The notes below the pieces were generated by a model that was not told where the DNA came from, searched no databases, and saw only the letters and a program-made list of their open reading frames with translations. Positions 7,628 through 10,020 of a stretch of DNA of 10,020 bases are shown here, in pieces (position 1 is the stretch's first letter; every line of letters begins with the position of its first letter). The stretch comes from Candidatus Bathyarchaeota archaeon (lineage in GTDB: Archaea; Thermoproteota; Bathyarchaeia; Bathyarchaeales; DTEX01). The stretch covers positions 1 to 10,020 of the forward strand of contig PIYH01000041.1 of NCBI GenBank assembly GCA_003601695.1. Direction: 5' to 3'. The translations under genes and the position numbers were made by a program.

Positions 7628-7656
7628 CTTCTAGAACGAACTTTCGTAGCTTCTAG
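7628..7656. repeat. CTTCTAG direct repeat, two copies 22 bp apart
   Basis: Two exact 7-base copies lie at 7628-7634 and 7650-7656, about two helical turns apart and 8 bp ahead of a TATA-like box. The same stretch also reads as an imperfect hairpin (CTAGAA at 7631-7636 pairing with TTCTAG at 7651-7656, around CGA/TCG). It is either a paired operator for a dimeric regulator or chance; the sequence alone does not decide. Confidence 0.35.
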
Positions 7657-7663
7657 GTATAAG

Positions 7664-7671
7664 CTTAAATA
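7664..7671 (+). promoter_or_regulatory. TATA-like box for the UPF0179 gene
   Basis: CTTAAATA is centred near 7668, preceded by GGTATAAG, which could supply BRE purines. A start about 25 bp downstream, near 7693, would give an 18-nt leader to the ATG at 7711 and include GGAG at 7707-7710. A second AT-rich word, ACTTAAAG (7673-7680), is an alternative. Confidence 0.4.
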
Positions 7672-7710
7672 GACTTAAAGATCTTCTGAATTTGTTGATT
7701 TTTCTTGGAG

Positions 7711-8166
7711 ATGCGAAGATTGAATGAGAAGAGAATAATCACTCTCGTGGGAAAGAGCCACGCAAAGATTGGTAATCTTTTCATCTATAGAGGACCTGGA
7801 TCTAAATGTAGAGAATGCGAATACTCTAAAGTATGCATAGGGAATGTGAAGCCTAGGCGAATATATAAGATCGTAAGGATCCGCGATAGGGTTCTCTTCT
7901 GTAAACAGTATGGGATTGACATGCAGGTTGTTGAGGTGGTTAATGCTGAAATACCTGTAGCGATCCCATCGATACAGGCGATTCCTGGAGCAGTGATAAC
8001 TTTTAAGACTCCGGAATGCGATAGGGAAGAATGTGCATACTATGAGCTTTGCTTTCCTGAAGGTTTAAAATCTGGAGATCGATGCATCGTATCTGATGTT
8101 ACTCAGAGCGTTCCCTGCCCTCTTGGCGTTCCCCGGAAGAAGGTGCTTCTTCAACTTGTTTCTTGA
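7711..8166 (+). CDS. UPF0179 family protein with two four-cysteine modules
   Basis: This is a 151-residue member of the uncharacterised archaeal UPF0179 family, recognised by the opening IITLVGKSHAKIGNLF and the later PEGLKSGDR. No function is established that I know of. From the ATG at 7711, cysteines fall in two matching sets: C33, C36, C42, C64 and C103, C108, C114, C136. In both sets the last two gaps are identical (6 and 22 residues), and Y38/Y110 and I54-V55/I126-V127 also correspond. This suggests an internal duplication and two metal or Fe-S sites. C125 is additional. Start is uncertain: the ATG at 7711 directly abuts GGAG (7707-7710), while a TTG at 7720 lies 9 bases after it, giving a protein 3 residues shorter. 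A TTG at 7705 is less likely. The last 68 bp overlap the convergent FKBP gene and include the C136 codon. Confidence 0.88.
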   Translation: MRRLNEKRIITLVGKSHAKIGNLFIYRGPGSKCRECEYSKVCIGNVKPRRIYKIVRIRDRVLFCKQYGIDMQVVEVVNAEIPVAIPSIQAIPGAVITFKTPECDREECAYYELCFPEGLKSGDRCIVSDVTQSVPCPLGVPRKKVLLQLVS

Positions 8167-8839
8167 AGGTTTCAGTAAATGTAACCGTCGTCTTCTTAGG
8201 GAAGAATCTAGTTATATCCAAGAATATGCCTCTCTTCGCAACTTGTAGTCCCTCAATATAGAAAGCTTCTTCAGGGACCTCTATCGATACCTTATTCTTT
8301 CCGATAGTTACCTTAAACTTTTCCTGCTTAACTTGGGGAATTCTTCGATGTATTAAAGAGAGTATTTTTTCCCTAGTCGTGTTGAGCTTTTTCTGAACAG
8401 TAACTTCGTATATTAGCGTCTTACCTGCTAGAGGAGGGTTAAAGTCAAGAAGCACTCTTCCAGAACCAACAGTTCTAACGGTCGCCAGCCGTCCATTAAC
8501 TTGGATTTGCATGCCCACCCGAGGGGTTATTCCCTGCGCCCTGAGCTTCCTAAGCGGGTAGAGACGAATCTTATTTGGATCTCTTTCTCCAAACGCCTTC
8601 TCCGGAGGTATCTCTATAGTCTCCTTCTCTCCAAGACTCATCTCAGCAAGTTTCTCGTCGAGAGCTTTAAGTATCCATCCCTCTCCAATCACGATCAGCA
8701 TAGGCTCATATAATGCTCCTTCCTTGTATACGCCCTCCTTCCTTGCAACTTCCTCAATTGTAGTGTCGAATAATTCTCCTGTTTCAGATACTTTGGCAAC
8801 GTAATCTATTAGGATGAAATCACCCTTCTCGAACGGCAT
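8099..8839 (-). CDS. FKBP-type peptidyl-prolyl isomerase, long archaeal type
   Basis: This 246-residue cytoplasmic prolyl cis-trans isomerase and probable folding chaperone resembles SlyD and the long archaeal FKBPs. The FKBP core spans about 1-90 and 130-150: Y13 in IDYVAKV, F24-D25 in ELFDTT, W55 in GEGWILKAL, AFGERDP at 82-88, and the closing NPPLAGKTLIYEVTV at 134-148. Residues about 88-130 form the inserted chaperone (IF) domain. Residues about 150-222 form the extra C-terminal domain of the long archaeal type. The final ~24 residues are a charged Glu/Arg/Ser tail encoded opposite the end of UPF0179. There is no His-rich metal tail as in bacterial SlyD. GAGG lies 8 bases ahead of the ATG. 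The gene follows the phosphoesterase by 55 bp on the same strand, and a TATA-like box in that gap could give it its own promoter. Confidence 0.95.
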   Translation of the reverse strand: MPFEKGDFILIDYVAKVSETGELFDTTIEEVARKEGVYKEGALYEPMLIVIGEGWILKALDEKLAEMSLGEKETIEIPPEKAFGERDPNKIRLYPLRKLRAQGITPRVGMQIQVNGRLATVRTVGSGRVLLDFNPPLAGKTLIYEVTVQKKLNTTREKILSLIHRRIPQVKQEKFKVTIGKNKVSIEVPEEAFYIEGLQVAKRGIFLDITRFFPKKTTVTFTETFKKQVEEAPSSGERQEGRERSE

Positions 8840-8880
8840 TGACGAAGCCTCGCTAAGACAAAACGTAAGTAACCTCGAAT

Positions 8881-8889
8881 CTTTTAAAC
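8881..8889 (-). promoter_or_regulatory. TATA-like box for the FKBP gene
   Basis: On the minus strand this reads GTTTAAAAG. It lies between the phosphoesterase stop (8895-8897) and the FKBP ATG (8839). Transcription starting near 8859 would give a leader of about 19 nt containing the GAGG site, the same geometry as at UPF0179. The gene could also be read through from upstream. Confidence 0.42.
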
Positions 8890-8894
8890 GTTAC

Positions 8895-9563
8895 TCAGCT
8901 AATCATAGAGCGGAACTCGATGCTAATATTATTTTTCTTAACCCCCGCTAATACATAGTTTCCGTCCTTTGCAGGCCCAACATTAACTATTATCGTATCT
9001 CCCATTCTATCCTCTCCCCTAGCTTCATGTATGTGTCCGCAGAAAACGAGAAGCGGCTTCTTCTCCTCGATAAATCTTCTTATACTTAGGCTCCCAGCGT
9101 GTAAACGAAGTCTTGTCTTGTCAAGCCGTGTTCCATAGGGCGGAGAATGCGAGATGATGATAAGTCTTCTATAATCAGTTATGTTCTCTGCTGCTTTTTT
9201 CAGCTCAGCAGTTATCTCTTCCTCGCTCAGTTCGAATGGCGTGTGGAATGGGGTTGGAGGGCTTCCTCCAACTCCGATAAAGGAGAACTCCCCATATGTT
9301 GCGGCTTCACCGTGCAGAAGTCTCACACCTTCCAGATTCACCCCTAAAAGGGATGGTGGATCGCAATTTCCTGGAACAAACAACGTCGGCATCCTCGTCT
9401 CGGCGAGTATGGAAAGCAAGTAGCTTGCTTCCATAAGCGTGCCAAAGTTTGTTATGTCTCCGCAGATGAGTATGGCATCAGCTTTCTCCCCAATAGCCTC
9501 CACCGCAAATTTCTTGATCATCGCTTCGCTTCCATGAAAATCAGAGCCTACAATTAGCTTCAC
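8895..9563 (-). CDS. Calcineurin-like metallophosphoesterase, Icc-related (COG2129-like)
   Basis: This 222-residue two-metal phosphoesterase probably acts on a phosphodiester or phosphomonoester that the sequence does not identify. Motifs in order: SDFHG (D8, H10), CGDIT (D36), PGNCD (N67), ISHSPPYG (H139) and CGHIHEARG (H177, H179), so every usual metal ligand is present. GNCD instead of GNHD is also found in YfcE/MJ0936-type enzymes. GVGGSPPTPF and LHAGSLSIRRFIEE are typical of the Icc-related group. The start is GTG (9561-9563), one base after the stop of the HerA-like gene. GAGG lies 9 bases upstream, inside that gene's end, which points to translational coupling. It is too short and has the wrong motif to be Mre11, the phosphoesterase usually linked to herA. 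A role alongside the HerA-like ATPase is suggested by position only. Confidence 0.93.
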   Translation of the reverse strand: MKLIVGSDFHGSEAMIKKFAVEAIGEKADAILICGDITNFGTLMEASYLLSILAETRMPTLFVPGNCDPPSLLGVNLEGVRLLHGEAATYGEFSFIGVGGSPPTPFHTPFELSEEEITAELKKAAENITDYRRLIIISHSPPYGTRLDKTRLRLHAGSLSIRRFIEEKKPLLVFCGHIHEARGEDRMGDTIIVNVGPAKDGNYVLAGVKKNNISIEFRSMIS

Positions 9564-9564
9564 G

Positions 9565-10020
9565 TCATGTCGCCTCGCTTTTCCAGCCTTCCCTAAGGTG
9601 AAGGGGGAGACTGGGAATATTCTCTTCTAAAGATTGAGATTTCTCTTTTTCCATAATCTCCCATGCTGACCTTGCAAAGGCAACTGCCTTCTGCGGATAT
9701 TCTTCAACTTCTACTTCAGCTATGACAGGGAAGGGTGTTGGTATGGCTAAGCCCCAAAGCATTGCTTCGTGATCCGCTAAGCCTGGCAAGTAATCTCTTA
9801 ATCTTTCAGATCCATACTCCGTGTATTGGAGAATGGCATCTTGATCGTTTCCGCTTTTCAACCTGAAGCAAGCTACAGAGTTGCATTGAGAGATAACGCT
9901 TTTTAGGACGTAGGCTGGTCTCTGAGTTAAGAGAATTAACCCAACATTGTATCCTCCAGCTTGGCTTGCGGTCTCAATCATGGATGCCTTAACGCTGGAT
10001 TGAGCGCTTGACTCCCTGAC
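9565..10020 (-). CDS. herA: HerA-like (DUF87) ATPase / DNA translocase, C-terminal part
   Basis: These are the last 151 residues of a HerA/FtsK-type hexameric ATPase, in archaea a DNA translocase that works in end resection with NurA, Mre11 and Rad50. The frame stays open to the right edge: 13 more codons precede the Met at 9981 (ending SSVKAS), so that Met is internal. Visible motifs are SMIETASQAGGYNVGL, the LLTQRP segment that follows the Walker B region, and the late P-loop-fold strands SQCNSVACFRL and LPGLADHEAMLWGLAIPTPFPV. The end (about 120-151) is Lys/Glu-rich and may be disordered. Walker A and B and the HAS barrel lie outside the window, so another DUF87 ATPase is possible. The stop TGA (9565-9567) is one base from the GTG of the phosphoesterase. 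Confidence 0.88.
   Translation of the reverse strand, partial: VRESSAQSSVKASMIETASQAGGYNVGLILLTQRPAYVLKSVISQCNSVACFRLKSGNDQDAILQYTEYGSERLRDYLPGLADHEAMLWGLAIPTPFPVIAEVEVEEYPQKAVAFARSAWEIMEKEKSQSLEENIPSLPLHLREGWKSEAT

Larger units (their letters stand above)
7431..7704. other. Intergenic stretch without a recognisable gene
   Basis: This is the longest non-coding stretch in the window (274 bp). It opens with a T-rich tract. ACAATTAAG (7522-7530) and ACAATTGAAG (7542-7551) repeat with a 20-bp period. CTTCTAG occurs at 7628-7634 and again at 7650-7656, 22 bp apart. A TATA-like box for the next gene follows at 7664-7671. I find no convincing tRNA, CRISPR unit or conserved small ORF. CTGA and TGAT-like words at 7560-7595 are too degenerate to call a C/D box RNA. 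Confidence 0.5.

Noticed and set aside
9147..9423. Two overlapping plus-strand open frames of 66 and 80 codons opposite the phosphoesterase
   Set aside because: Antisense to all the metal-binding motifs of a clear gene; no conserved feature of their own.
8895..9563. Mre11 nuclease, suggested by a metallophosphoesterase next to a HerA-like gene
   Set aside because: Only 222 residues, GNCD instead of GNHD, no Mre11 capping domain, and segments typical of the Icc-related group.
1..10020. CRISPR array, insertion sequence, integrase or toxin-antitoxin pair
   Set aside because: No spaced long repeats, no terminal inverted repeats, no transposase or integrase motifs, and no paired small ORFs of that type were seen on either strand.

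Overview
The window reads as a stretch of archaeal chromosome packed with informational and housekeeping genes. The evidence is the gene set: a proteasome beta subunit, an XPD-type Fe-S helicase, a HerA-type ATPase, an archaeal UPF0179 protein and a long-type archaeal FKBP. The upstream regions carry short AT-rich TATA-like boxes about 25 bp ahead of plausible transcript starts, and several genes have GGAG/GAGG Shine-Dalgarno motifs. The combination is compatible with a TACK-type archaeon (for example a Bathyarchaeia-like lineage), but phylum cannot be fixed by eye. I see no rRNA, tRNA, CRISPR array, transposase or phage gene.

Left part (1-4441). The 3' part of psmB, missing its catalytic N-terminal Thr, runs off the left edge. 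It overlaps by 15 bp a convergent HAD hydrolase gene. That gene shares an AT-rich divergent promoter region with a 918-residue P2-type cation ATPase that retains every residue of both SERCA calcium sites. A small two-helix membrane protein gene of unknown function lies 16 bp from the end of the ATPase gene, in convergent orientation.

Middle (4442-7704). A ROK-family sugar kinase and an XPD/Rad3-like helicase with four Fe-S cysteines are arranged head to tail, 84 bp apart. A 274-bp non-coding stretch follows. It holds a T-rich tract, two pairs of short direct repeats and a TATA-like box for the next gene.

Right part (7705-10020). UPF0179 is on the plus strand. It converges on, and overlaps by 68 bp, a minus-strand cluster of herA-like ATPase (partial), an Icc-related metallophosphoesterase and an FKBP-type prolyl isomerase. 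The herA-like stop and the phosphoesterase GTG start are separated by one base, which suggests coupled translation.

I do not see an obvious new multi-gene system. The most interesting points are an internal duplication in UPF0179 that predicts two equivalent four-cysteine metal sites, the long antisense overlap between UPF0179 and the FKBP gene, the coupling of a non-Mre11 phosphoesterase to a herA-like gene, and the unknown membrane protein next to the calcium-type ATPase.
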